Assembly (NCBI GenBank): GCA_963702495.1
Contig: CAVPDA010000023.1
Span: 35,987 to 99,986, forward strand
Direction of reading: 5' to 3'
Length of the DNA stretch: 64,000 bases
Source of the DNA: CAVPDA01 sp963702495
GTDB taxonomy: Bacteria > Pseudomonadota > Gammaproteobacteria > Burkholderiales > Rhodocyclaceae
Positions 29,571 to 37,952 of this stretch are shown here, in pieces. The notes under the pieces are model-generated. The model saw only the letters and a program-made list of their open reading frames with translations. It did no database searches and was not told where the DNA came from. The position numbers and the translations under genes are program-made. The number at the start of each line of letters is the position of its first letter. Position 1 is the stretch's first letter.

Positions 29571-29600
29571 TGAGACAATATTAGTGAATACTAATATAAT
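29571..29600 (+). promoter_or_regulatory. Promoter with AT-rich palindromic operator upstream of pcm
   Basis: A 7-base inverted repeat, TATTAGT-GAAT-ACTAATA (29579-29596), overlaps a perfect TATAAT (29595-29600), with TTGAGA about 19 bases upstream of that box. It lies 16 bases before the pcm ATG and is strikingly AT-rich for this genome. A repressor bound here would block transcription of pcm-rhodanese-tolC. Confidence 0.6.
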
Positions 29601-29615
29601 GCGGAGCGGACGACC

Positions 29616-30269
29616 ATGAACATCGAGCAAGCGCGCTTCAACATGATCGAACAGCAGATCCGGCCCTGGGAAGTTCTGGACCAGGAAGTGCTGGATCTCT
29701 TGTTCGCGATGAAGCGCGAGGAATTCGTTCCGGCGCACTACCAGGCGTTTGCCTTTGCCGATGTGGAAATTCCACTCGGCCACGGCGCGACCATGCTGGC
29801 GCCCAAGATCGAGGCCCGCATCCTGCAGGCGCTGCAGCTCAGAGCGTCCGATCGCGTGCTGGAGATCGGCGCGGGTTCGGGCTACATGGCGGCGCTGCTG
29901 GGCGCGAAGGCGGAACATGTGTATTCGGTGGAAATCGTTCCCGAGCTGATGCAGATGGCACGCGAGAATCTCAAGCGCCAGGGCGTGGACAACGTCACCC
30001 TGGAGCAGGGCGATGGCGCGCGGGGCTGGGCGGCGCATGCGCCGTACGACGTGATCGTGCTTTCCGGCTCGACGCCGGCCCTGCCGCCCGCGTTCTTGCA
30101 GCAGCTCAAGAGCGGCGGCAGGCTGTTCGCCGTGGTGGGCGAGCCGCCGGCGATGCAGGCGCAGCTCGTGATGCATGCCGGCGAGGGCATCTTTCAGTCG
30201 GCGAACCTGTTCGAGACGAGCATTGCGCCGCTCAGGAATGCCCTGCAGCGCGAGCGTTTTACATTCTGA
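29616..30269 (+). CDS. pcm: Protein-L-isoaspartate O-methyltransferase family protein
   Basis: A 217-residue SAM-dependent methyltransferase related to the Pcm protein-repair enzyme. The family opening (ARFNMIEQQIRPWEVLD) and the SAM-binding motif VLEIGAGSGYMAALL are intact, as is the later VIVLSGSTPALP region. This branch, found beside rhodanese and tolC in many proteobacteria, differs from classical Pcm near the active site, so its substrate may be different. The rhodanese gene starts 5 bases after the stop. Confidence 0.88.
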   Translation: MNIEQARFNMIEQQIRPWEVLDQEVLDLLFAMKREEFVPAHYQAFAFADVEIPLGHGATMLAPKIEARILQALQLRASDRVLEIGAGSGYMAALLGAKAEHVYSVEIVPELMQMARENLKRQGVDNVTLEQGDGARGWAAHAPYDVIVLSGSTPALPPAFLQQLKSGGRLFAVVGEPPAMQAQLVMHAGEGIFQSANLFETSIAPLRNALQRERFTF

Positions 30270-30274
30270 GGACC

Positions 30275-30601
30275 ATGATTCGGCAGATTTCACCCCAGGA
30301 TCTCAAGCAATGGCTGGCGGACGACGCTCGTCCCCAGCCCGTCCTGCTCGACGTACGCGAACCCTGGGAATTCGGAGTCTGCCGCATCGAAGGCGCGCAG
30401 CATATTCCGATGCGCACGATTCCGCTGCGGCTGTCGGAACTCGACCGCGATGCCGAGCTGGTGGTGATCTGTCACCATGGCGCGCGCAGCTATCAGGTGG
30501 CGATGTTCCTGGAGCGCCAGGGCTTCGGCAACCTTCACAACCTGTACGGCGGCCTCGCCGGCTGGGCGCGCGAAGTCGATCCGGCCATGCCGACCTATTG
30601 A
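30275..30601 (+). CDS. Single-domain rhodanese
   Basis: A 108-residue cytoplasmic rhodanese (sulfurtransferase). The CH2A-like block LLDVREPWEFGVCRIEGA and the active-site loop with catalytic Cys in CHHGARS are both present, and YGGLAGWA ends the fold. It would carry a persulfide on the cysteine. It sits between pcm and tolC with gaps of 5 and 10 bases and may be controlled by the AT-rich palindrome upstream of pcm. Confidence 0.93.
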   Translation: MIRQISPQDLKQWLADDARPQPVLLDVREPWEFGVCRIEGAQHIPMRTIPLRLSELDRDAELVVICHHGARSYQVAMFLERQGFGNLHNLYGGLAGWAREVDPAMPTY

Positions 30602-30611
30602 GAGGACACCG

Positions 30612-31958
30612 ATGAAGCGACGTTCCACGAGCAGTCTGTTGGGTCCGGTCCTGGCGGCGCTGCTCGGCGCCGGCGGCGCGCACGCGGCCGACCTGCTCCA
30701 GGTATATCGCGATGCGCTGGCGAACGACGCCCAGTTTGCCGCCGCCAAGGAACAACTGGCGGCGGGACAGGAGCGCGTTCCCCAGGCGCGTGCCGGATTG
30801 CTGCCCAATGTATCGCTGTCGGCCAATACCACCTACAACGATGCCGAAAACAGCTTCCGTACCAGTCCCACGCTGGAGACCGCCCAGAAGTTCAACAGCA
30901 ACGGCTACCAGGTCCTGCTGTCCCAGCCGCTGTTCCGCTGGCAGAACTGGGTTCAGTATGACCAGGCGAAACTGCAGGTCGCACAGTCGGAAATGCAATT
31001 CGCCTCGGTCCGTCAGGACCTGATCGTGCGGGTGGCGCAGGCCTATTTCGATGTCCTGTTGGCGAATTTCAACCTCAACGTGTCCCGCAGCCAGAAGGAA
31101 GCGATTTCGCAGCAGTTGGAGCAGGCGAAGAAGAATTTCGAAGTCGGGGTGGCGACCATCACCGACAGCCAGGAAGCCCAGGCGCGCTACGACCTGGCCG
31201 TCGCCCAGGAGATTGCCGCCCAGAACGACCTGGAGGTCAAGCGGCAGGCGCTGCGCGTGATCATCGGGCGCGAACCCGATGAGCTCAAGCCGTTGAAGCG
31301 CGATGTGCAGTTGCAGCGGCCGCAGCCCGACGACATGCAGAAGTGGGCCGAGTCGGCCGAACAGAACGGCTATGCGGTGCAGATCCAGCAGGCCCAGGCC
31401 GAGATCGCGAAGCGGGAGGTGGAGCGCACGCGCGCCGGGCACTACCCGACGGTGGACGTCGTGGCCAGCTATACGAAGAGCAGCGCCGGCGCCAGCCTCT
31501 CCGGCACCTTCAACTTCGGCAACGACCTGACCCAGAGCGCGATCGGACTGCAGCTTGCCGTGCCGATCTACCAGGGCGGCGCGGTGTCCTCGCGCGAGCG
31601 CGAGGCGGCGGCGCTGCACGGCAAGGCGTTGCAGGACCTGGACTCGGCACGGCGCAACGCGGCGCTCGCTGCGCGCCAGTCCTACCTCGGCGTTACCAAC
31701 GGCCTGGCCCAGGTCAATGCCCTGCGCCAGGCGGTCGTGTCGAGCGGCAGCGCGCTGGAGTCGAACAAGCTCGGCTACGATGTGGGCGTGCGCATCAACA
31801 TCGACGTGCTCAATGCCCAGCAGCAACTCTATTCCACGGAACGCGACCTGGCCAAGGCCGCCTACGATACGCTGCTCGCACAACTGCGCCTGAAATCCGC
31901 CGCCGGCACCCTCGGCGAGGAGGACGTGCAGGCCCTGAACGCGCTGTTGGCGCAGTGA
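30612..31958 (+). CDS. tolC: TolC family outer-membrane channel
   Basis: A 448-residue outer-membrane channel protein. The signal peptide ends GGAHAA-DLLQVY. Two TolC repeats are visible as long helices: the first after AADLLQVYRDAL, the second after AEQNGYAVQIQQAQ. The conserved DVLLANFNLNVS and YDVGVRINIDVLNAQQQLY blocks are present. It probably serves type I secretion or RND efflux. The start at 30612 places the signal peptide correctly; homologues in this neighbourhood have the same length. Confidence 0.93.
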   Translation: MKRRSTSSLLGPVLAALLGAGGAHAADLLQVYRDALANDAQFAAAKEQLAAGQERVPQARAGLLPNVSLSANTTYNDAENSFRTSPTLETAQKFNSNGYQVLLSQPLFRWQNWVQYDQAKLQVAQSEMQFASVRQDLIVRVAQAYFDVLLANFNLNVSRSQKEAISQQLEQAKKNFEVGVATITDSQEAQARYDLAVAQEIAAQNDLEVKRQALRVIIGREPDELKPLKRDVQLQRPQPDDMQKWAESAEQNGYAVQIQQAQAEIAKREVERTRAGHYPTVDVVASYTKSSAGASLSGTFNFGNDLTQSAIGLQLAVPIYQGGAVSSREREAAALHGKALQDLDSARRNAALAARQSYLGVTNGLAQVNALRQAVVSSGSALESNKLGYDVGVRINIDVLNAQQQLYSTERDLAKAAYDTLLAQLRLKSAAGTLGEEDVQALNALLAQ

Positions 31959-32064
31959 TCTTCCGGCTGCCGCGCCGGTGCGCAGTGCCGCAGCACGGAC
32001 TTGTGTCGTTCGCAGAGGGATTTCGTTGAAGCCGGAACGGCGGCATGCAGTGACGCCCGGGGCG

Positions 32065-32850
32065 ATGGTCGGCAGCCTGATCCGGCATCGTTCCCTCATC
32101 CTGCAGATGACCGTCCGCGAGGTCGTGGGGCGCTACCGCGGATCGATCATGGGCCTGACCTGGTCGTTCCTCCACCCCCTGCTGATGCTGACTGTCTACA
32201 CCGTGGTGTTCGGCGTGGTCTTCAAGGCGCGCTGGGGCGGCGGCGACAGCAAGCTCGACTTCGCGCTCATCCTGTTCGCCGGAATGATCGTCCACGGTCT
32301 CTTCGCCGAGTGCGCGAACCGGGCGCCGGGGCTCATACTCGCCAATCCGAACTTTGTGAAGAAGGTCGTCTTCCCGCTGGAGATACTGCCGTGGGTGACC
32401 ATGGGCTCGGCCCTCTTCCACGCGGCACTCAGTCTGATCGTGCTGCTGGCATTCTTCGCCGCGTTCAAGCTGTTCATACATCCCACCGTCTTGCTGTTGC
32501 CGCTGGTCATCTTTCCGTTCGTCCTTCTGACGATGGGGGTCAGCTGGTTTCTCGCGTCCCTCGGCGTCTATGCCCGCGACGTCGGGCAGGTGATCGGAGT
32601 GGTGACGGCCTTGCTCCTGTTCCTGAGTCCGGTGTTCTATCCGGTGTCCGCGCTGCCCGAGGGCTACCGGATATTCATCCAGCTCAATCCCCTGACCTTC
32701 ATCATCGAGCAGTCGCGTGAAGTCGTGATCTGGGGGAGACTCCCGGATTGGGCGGGACTGGTCGCCTATGCGGCCGCGGGATTCGTTGCGGCGTGGCTGG
32801 GCTTCGCCTGGTTCCAGCACACGCGGCGCGGATTTGCCGACGTCCTCTGA
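32065..32850 (+). CDS. Polysaccharide ABC exporter permease (Wzm/KpsM type)
   Basis: A 261-residue ABC-2 permease that exports undecaprenol-linked polysaccharide across the inner membrane. The coupling region (TVREVVGRYRGSIMGLTWSF) is typical, followed by six membrane helices and the family's LNPLTFIIEQSREVVIWG motif near the C terminus. The start is uncertain: ATG at 32065 or TTG at 32026, which has AGAGGGA upstream. The matching ATPase with a Wzt-type C-terminal domain is encoded far away at 49547-50884 on the other strand. Confidence 0.9.
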   Translation: MVGSLIRHRSLILQMTVREVVGRYRGSIMGLTWSFLHPLLMLTVYTVVFGVVFKARWGGGDSKLDFALILFAGMIVHGLFAECANRAPGLILANPNFVKKVVFPLEILPWVTMGSALFHAALSLIVLLAFFAAFKLFIHPTVLLLPLVIFPFVLLTMGVSWFLASLGVYARDVGQVIGVVTALLLFLSPVFYPVSALPEGYRIFIQLNPLTFIIEQSREVVIWGRLPDWAGLVAYAAAGFVAAWLGFAWFQHTRRGFADVL

Positions 32851-32854
32851 CCCC

Positions 32855-33590
32855 ATGGACCTTCCGGGCAGCGACGGCGCGGCAGGAATCTGCGCCGTCA
32901 TCGTCCCCCACAACCCGGCGCTTCCGAGGCTGGAAGAATCTCTGCTCGCCGTGCGGCGACAGGTCGATCAGGTCTTGATCGTGGATAATCGCTCGGTCGC
33001 TCCCGTCGGCGAATGGCTGGCGGCCCAGAGCGCGGCCGGCGCGGTCGAGGTCCTGCGGATGGACGCGAACATCGGCATTGCCGCCGCCCTGAACCGCGGC
33101 ATCGAGCGGGCCAAGGCGCGCGGCTTCGCCAATGTGCTGCTTCTCGACCACGACAGCGTGCCGGCCGAGTGTCCGATCATTTCCGGCTCTCTGATCTCGA
33201 TGGAAGCGATCGGCAGCGTCGGATTGATGGAGAACGATCTGTTCGTCGATTACGTCGATATCGAGTGGGGGCTGCGGGCCGCAAGCCTGGGCTACACAGT
33301 GCTTCGGCGTCTGCGGTGCCGTCATGGACCATCAGCTCGGAGACTCGGTCCGGCCCTTCCTCGGCATCTCGGTACCGGTGCGCAGCCCGCTGCGGCATTA
33401 CTATCTGTTCCGCAACGCGTGCCTGCTCTATCGGCGCCGCTACGTGCCGCTGCGCTGGAAATTGAACGATGCCTACCGCCTGCTGCTCAAATATGGCTTT
33501 TATTCCCTCATGACGCCGCCGCGCCTGCAGCATTTCCGCATGATGACGCTCGGCATCGCGCACGCGAACCGTGCCGGCAAGCTGGGCTGA
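32855..33590 (+). pseudogene. Rhamnosyltransferase-type GT2, broken
   Basis: The N-terminal half reads as a GT2 glycosyltransferase (AVIVPHNPALPRLEESL, then NIGIAAALNRGIERA and LLLDHDS). It jumps directly from DHDSVPAE to CPIISGSLISMEA, where rhamnosyltransferases normally have about 50 more residues, so an internal deletion at about 33168 is likely. A frameshift near 33296 then separates it from the C-terminal part (QCFGVCGAVMDHQLGD, then RHYYLFRNACLLYRR) in another frame. The deletion and the shift together suggest a dead gene rather than a sequence error alone. Confidence 0.7.
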
Positions 33591-33600
33591 CGGGACGACC

Positions 33601-34389
33601 ATGGCATCCGATCCACGGCCCCAGGACCGGCCGCGCATCACGCTGTCGGTGGTCAGTCACCGGCAGGGCCATCTGGTGCGCGAGCTGCTCGAGACACTGC
33701 AGACGATCCGGGACGAAAGTGTCGAGGTAGTCATCACCCTCAATGTCCCCGAAACCCTGCCCTTTGCGGCGAACCAGTTCGGCTTCCCGGTGCGCATCCT
33801 GGAGAATGTGAGCCCGCGCGGCTTCGGCGCGAACCACAACAGCGCCTTCCGGTCGGCGCGGGGCGAGTTCCTAGGCGTGATCAATCCCGACATCGCCTTC
33901 ACCGTGGACCCCTTCGCCGAACTGGTGGCGGCATTGCGGGACGGCAGCACCGGCGTCGCGGCGCCGCAGGTCGTCACGCCGCTCGGCGCGCCCGAGGACA
34001 ATGGCCGCTCCTTTCCGACACCGGCCGCGATCCTGAAAAAGGCGTTCCTGCCCGCACCGCGGCGCGTTCATCCGGACGCGCCGCGGGTGTCCCATCCGGA
34101 TTGGGTGGCCGGCATGTTCATGCTGCTGTCACGCAAGGCCTTCGAAGCGGTCGGCGGATTCGACGAGCGCTACTTCCTCTATTACGAGGACGTGGACCTG
34201 TGCGCGCGATTGCGCCTGCATGGCTTTCAGGTGGCGTACTGTCACCGCGTGTCGGTGGTCCATGCGGCGCAGCGCCGCAGCCATCGCAATCCCTATTACT
34301 TTGTCTGGCACCTGCAAAGCATGGTTCCGATTCTTCCGTTCGGACGCGTACCGTCGGGTCAGGCAGGCCTGAGCCGCCGGCTCGCTTGA
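33601..34389 (+). CDS. Family 2 glycosyltransferase
   Basis: A 262-residue GT2 enzyme. The nucleotide-sugar fold opens with ITLSVVSHRQG. The metal-binding DxD-like site is GVINPDI, followed by the acceptor-side motif VAGMFMLLSRKAFEAVGGFDE and then YYEDVDLCARL. This pattern is that of dTDP-rhamnose or similar sugar transferases for surface polysaccharide. It follows the broken rhamnosyltransferase by 10 bases and belongs with the ABC permease. It converges on the nonaheme cytochrome gene. Confidence 0.88.
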   Translation: MASDPRPQDRPRITLSVVSHRQGHLVRELLETLQTIRDESVEVVITLNVPETLPFAANQFGFPVRILENVSPRGFGANHNSAFRSARGEFLGVINPDIAFTVDPFAELVAALRDGSTGVAAPQVVTPLGAPEDNGRSFPTPAAILKKAFLPAPRRVHPDAPRVSHPDWVAGMFMLLSRKAFEAVGGFDERYFLYYEDVDLCARLRLHGFQVAYCHRVSVVHAAQRRSHRNPYYFVWHLQSMVPILPFGRVPSGQAGLSRRLA

Positions 34390-34397
34390 GCCGGCGG
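34374..34397 (+). terminator. Strong hairpin at the end of the glycosyltransferase gene
   Basis: A perfect 10-base stem, CCGCCGGCTC / GAGCCGGCGG, has a 4-base loop and overlaps the stop codon of the glycosyltransferase gene at a convergent junction. There is no U-run, so it may protect mRNA or cause pausing rather than being a classical terminator. Confidence 0.4.
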
Positions 34398-34447
34398 CGA
34401 GAACAGACCGTCCGCGCCGGCGGCGGCGTGCCTCCTCACTGCGTCCC

Positions 34448-37429
34448 TCATTGCGTCCTTGTGGCCACGCTGGTGGCCCCGAGCACGGCATTGCTCGCGC
34501 TGTCGCGGAAACGCACGAATACCCGATTCACCGCCGGGCTGAAGGGCACGGCGGTGCCGCGACCGGCGACGAATACGGCGAAGGTCGGCGTGGCGCCGGC
34601 GCCGATGGCAGTGCTCACCGCATCGCCGGGAACTTGCAGGCAGGCACTCGTGGTCGGATTGGTTTGGCACAGCGTGACCGTGACGGGGACGGCAGCTCCA
34701 CCGAAATCGGCAGTGACGGTGATGCTGCCGGCGCTGCCCACATTGGCGGTCGCGACGGCGAATGCGCCGGTACCGGACGGACCCGGAATATTCGCGATGC
34801 CGTCACGGGAAACCGTTGCCGCCAATGCGATCACGTCCGGCGTCGGTGTCGTCGAGGCGGACAGCAGCAGCGTGTTGATGCCGGTCAGGACTGTAACGGG
34901 ATCCGCGTTGGCACAGGCGAAGCGCAATTGGACATCGGTGGCGGCGAAAGCGGCCGTCGGGGTGAGACTGAAGACATAGGTCTGCGGCGCGCCGGGACCG
35001 ATGCTGGCTGGCGTATTGGGCGTGCCGGTCAGACCGTTGGTGGCCGGGTCGGTGGTCTGGTAGCCGAAGCCTGCCGGCACGTTGCTGGCCAGGCCGATGC
35101 TGCATCCCGTGGCCGTGACGGCGCCGGCGTTGATGATGGTGGCGAAGGCCGTGACGGTCGCGCCGACCTGCGCCGCACGGCTCACCGGCAGGACCGCGCT
35201 GACCAACTGAGTCTGTCCGGCCGCCGGCGGGGTGGGAACCGGCAGACCGCGCAGCGGATTGTCGTGGCAGGTGTCGCAACGCACCGGCGTTCCCTTGGCG
35301 AAACGCACCGTACCGACGTCCTCGATATTGGTGAAAACGCGATCGGCGGCGACGCGGGACAGCACCGAGCCCTCGCCGTTCGGACCGTGGCAGGCGCGGC
35401 ACGCTTCCCGGTTGTTCTCGGCCAGGTTGCCGTGTCCGCCGTCCGTGAAGCGGTTGTCGTTGACCGGGTGCATTCCGTGCGGGCCATTCAGATTGTTGCC
35501 GAGGCTTCCCGCGGCATGGCAGACGGTGCACTCGGTGATGGTGCCGGAGTGTCCCTGCAACTGGACGGCCGCCACGTTGTCGTTGGCGTTCGGGTTCGCG
35601 TTCGGCCACTCCGCGTGCGTCGCGCCGTGGCAGGCGCGGCACATCACGCCGCCGTGGCCCTTGGACAGGCGGTACAGACTCTCGTTTTCCGCGAAGCGCG
35701 AGGTCGGCGCCTGGATGTTGGACAGAACCGCCTGGCCCGCGGCCGCGCGGGTATAGGCCTGCATCAGACGGACGCCGTCGCCGGCGACGATCATGTCGCC
35801 GCGATTGATCGACAGTACCGACATGGCGTCGCCGATGTGGCAGGACTGGCACTTGGGTTCATTGGCCCAGGGCACGCGCTTGGTCAGGTCGAAGCTCGCC
35901 GGCGTCTGTGCGAAGGTGCCGGTGAAGTCGTTGCCGACCTGCGTCATGTTGCCGTGGCAGTCCTGGCACACTTGGCCACCGGGGTTGGCCGGACGACCTT
36001 GCGTCGTCATGGCGCCGCGCATGCACTTGGTTACCTTGCCCGGGTGGCAGTGGTAGCAGGTGTCGTTCAGAACCTGATTGACGGTTTCTGCGGTGCGGGT
36101 GGCGCCGGGTGCGGGCATGTCGGGGAACAGCTTGGATCCGTTGAACACGAGGTCGCCGTGGTGGCCATGCATGGCGCGCGACATGGAGATGTGGCGCGTC
36201 TGCTGACGACCGTTGGCACCTTGTGACGGCTCGTCGATCGGGCCGACCTGTGCCAGATCCAGCGCCGGCGTGTAGTGGCACTGGGAGCATTGGATGCTGC
36301 GCCGCACGTCCAGACACGAGGCTTCCGTGCCGCTGGTGCAGGGCGTGGCCGCGAGCGTCGCGCCGCTCCAACTCCGGTAGCCGGCGCCGTGCTTCCTGTC
36401 GTGCAAGCGCAGGATGTTGATCTTGGCCGCATTGAGCAGCTTCTGCGGGCCCGGTGTCGCCGCATCCGTGGAGCGGGAGATGGCGAACGCGAGCGAGGCG
36501 AAGTCGGTGGCCGAACCGTTGCTCGTTTGACCGGCCGTGACCAGCGCCGGGTCGTTGATGGCCGCGTGGCAGTTCTGGCAGTCGGCTTCCGAGGCGACCG
36601 GCAGAACGATATCCACCGTACCCAGAACGTTGCCGGCGGTGCTGGGCGAAGTGCCCGGACTCACGGCGGCGACGCGCATCAGCGGATAGGCGTTGGTGCG
36701 GCCCACGTCGTCGATCGGCAGGATCGGCACGCCTTCGGCGGCGAACCAGTTGACGCCGCTCAGGTTCTTGCCGAACGGAAAGCTCTGGAAGAAGGCCAGG
36801 TCCGTGTAGTAGTGCTGGAACTTCTGCGGCACGTTGGTCGGCGTCGCGCTGCCGGTGGACGGCATGGCCTGGCGGAACGCCACCAGGGCCGGGAGGTCGT
36901 TCGGGTCCGGCACCGGCAGGCCGAGATCGTTGGGCTGCGGGAAGAGGTCGAGCGCGCTCGGCTTGCCGCCGAATACCGGATACAGCCCGCGGTAGGCCTT
37001 GCTGCCGAACGTCTGGGCGGTGCCATCGACGATCCCGGCCGCCTGCCAGAAGTTGGTCTTGAACACGCCGCTGGCATTGCCGGTGTTGATCGAGCCGGCC
37101 CCTGCCGGGTCGTTGGCGTTGCTGGCGGCCGCATAGTACACATCCGCCCCGGTGCCACCGATCAGGCTGGGCGGCGCTCCGTTTACGCCTTTGCGGATCA
37201 CCTGCGCATGAACCACGTTGAACGGCGGAAGAATGCTGAAGATCTGGAAGTCCTGATCCGTGCAGTGCATGCCCAGATCGTTCGAGGCGAGCACCGCGAA
37301 GCTGCTGTTGGATACGGGCCCCGGCAGACCGGCCTGGGCGTATGCAGGGGCGGGAATCGTCAGGACGGCTTGGGCCAGGACACCGGCCAGCAAGCCGAAC
37401 AGGTTGTTCCAGCGAGAGCGTGAATTCAT
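34448..37429 (-). CDS. Secreted nonaheme cytochrome c with novel C-terminal module
   Basis: A 993-residue exported protein. The signal peptide ends PAYA-QAG, with no lipobox. Nine CxxCH motifs are visible (CQNCH, CSQCH, CYHCH, CQDCH, CQSCH, CRACH, CTVCH, CRACH, CDTCH), spread over about residues 290-740. The N-terminal 280 residues have no heme and no family I recognise. Residues 741-993 are the shared 250-residue module also found in four other proteins here. It is encoded 6 kb from a decaheme/porin pair and could be the cell-surface partner of that conduit. The start at 37429 gives the signal peptide. The function is inferred. Confidence 0.85.
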   Translation of the reverse strand: MNSRSRWNNLFGLLAGVLAQAVLTIPAPAYAQAGLPGPVSNSSFAVLASNDLGMHCTDQDFQIFSILPPFNVVHAQVIRKGVNGAPPSLIGGTGADVYYAAASNANDPAGAGSINTGNASGVFKTNFWQAAGIVDGTAQTFGSKAYRGLYPVFGGKPSALDLFPQPNDLGLPVPDPNDLPALVAFRQAMPSTGSATPTNVPQKFQHYYTDLAFFQSFPFGKNLSGVNWFAAEGVPILPIDDVGRTNAYPLMRVAAVSPGTSPSTAGNVLGTVDIVLPVASEADCQNCHAAINDPALVTAGQTSNGSATDFASLAFAISRSTDAATPGPQKLLNAAKINILRLHDRKHGAGYRSWSGATLAATPCTSGTEASCLDVRRSIQCSQCHYTPALDLAQVGPIDEPSQGANGRQQTRHISMSRAMHGHHGDLVFNGSKLFPDMPAPGATRTAETVNQVLNDTCYHCHPGKVTKCMRGAMTTQGRPANPGGQVCQDCHGNMTQVGNDFTGTFAQTPASFDLTKRVPWANEPKCQSCHIGDAMSVLSINRGDMIVAGDGVRLMQAYTRAAAGQAVLSNIQAPTSRFAENESLYRLSKGHGGVMCRACHGATHAEWPNANPNANDNVAAVQLQGHSGTITECTVCHAAGSLGNNLNGPHGMHPVNDNRFTDGGHGNLAENNREACRACHGPNGEGSVLSRVAADRVFTNIEDVGTVRFAKGTPVRCDTCHDNPLRGLPVPTPPAAGQTQLVSAVLPVSRAAQVGATVTAFATIINAGAVTATGCSIGLASNVPAGFGYQTTDPATNGLTGTPNTPASIGPGAPQTYVFSLTPTAAFAATDVQLRFACANADPVTVLTGINTLLLSASTTPTPDVIALAATVSRDGIANIPGPSGTGAFAVATANVGSAGSITVTADFGGAAVPVTVTLCQTNPTTSACLQVPGDAVSTAIGAGATPTFAVFVAGRGTAVPFSPAVNRVFVRFRDSASNAVLGATSVATRTQ

Positions 37430-37952
37430 GATTCCTCCGATGCCGCGGACATCGACGTTGGTCGGAACGCCGGGATGAGATGCGATCGGCGCGCGGGAAC
37501 TGTGCATTGGCCCGCCGTGCGGCGCGCCATCGTCAAATCTTCTTGGTGCCGGGGCACGGGACAGTCATGCCAAATCCGGCTTGTAGGGCGTGTGAAATTA
37601 TGCCACGCTGTGCAAAGTACGATAGACTTGAATGGATCACAAATAAATTGACCTGATGTAAAGGTCCGCGACTCTTATGCGGCCCCACCTGCTCAACCCC
37701 GAACCCAGGCGGCATCCGCACGAGAGTTCGAATGGTAGTGCACGCAGCAGGGTTGGCGGATCGGGGGTGCGGCAGCGGCGGTACGGGTGTGCTAGAACCA
37801 AGGGTATCCGTTGCCGTCCTTCCCGCACGGGGCGGGCGCACGGGCATGGCGGCGGTCGGCCATGGGATCGCGGACTGCAGCGGCTGAACATCTGCCCTGT
37901 TGTGCCCGTTCCGTTGTCCGGGAGATGCAGATAGTTACGGGGGAGAACGCGC
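37430..37952. other. 523-base divergent intergenic region
   Basis: It separates the leftward nonaheme cytochrome from the rightward LamG-dehydrogenase gene. An AT-rich patch at about 37590-37680 is the likely promoter area. It contains TTGACC (37650-37655) in rightward orientation and a leftward CATAAT, but no well-spaced pair. No gene was recognised. Confidence 0.4.

Noticed and set aside
34374..34397. A full intrinsic terminator between the glycosyltransferase and cytochrome genes
   Set aside because: The hairpin is perfect but has no U-run on either strand. It was kept only as a low-confidence hairpin feature.
34451..36226. A 591-codon frame opposite the nonaheme cytochrome
   Set aside because: It is a shadow of the heme-motif-rich gene and no motif is recognisable.
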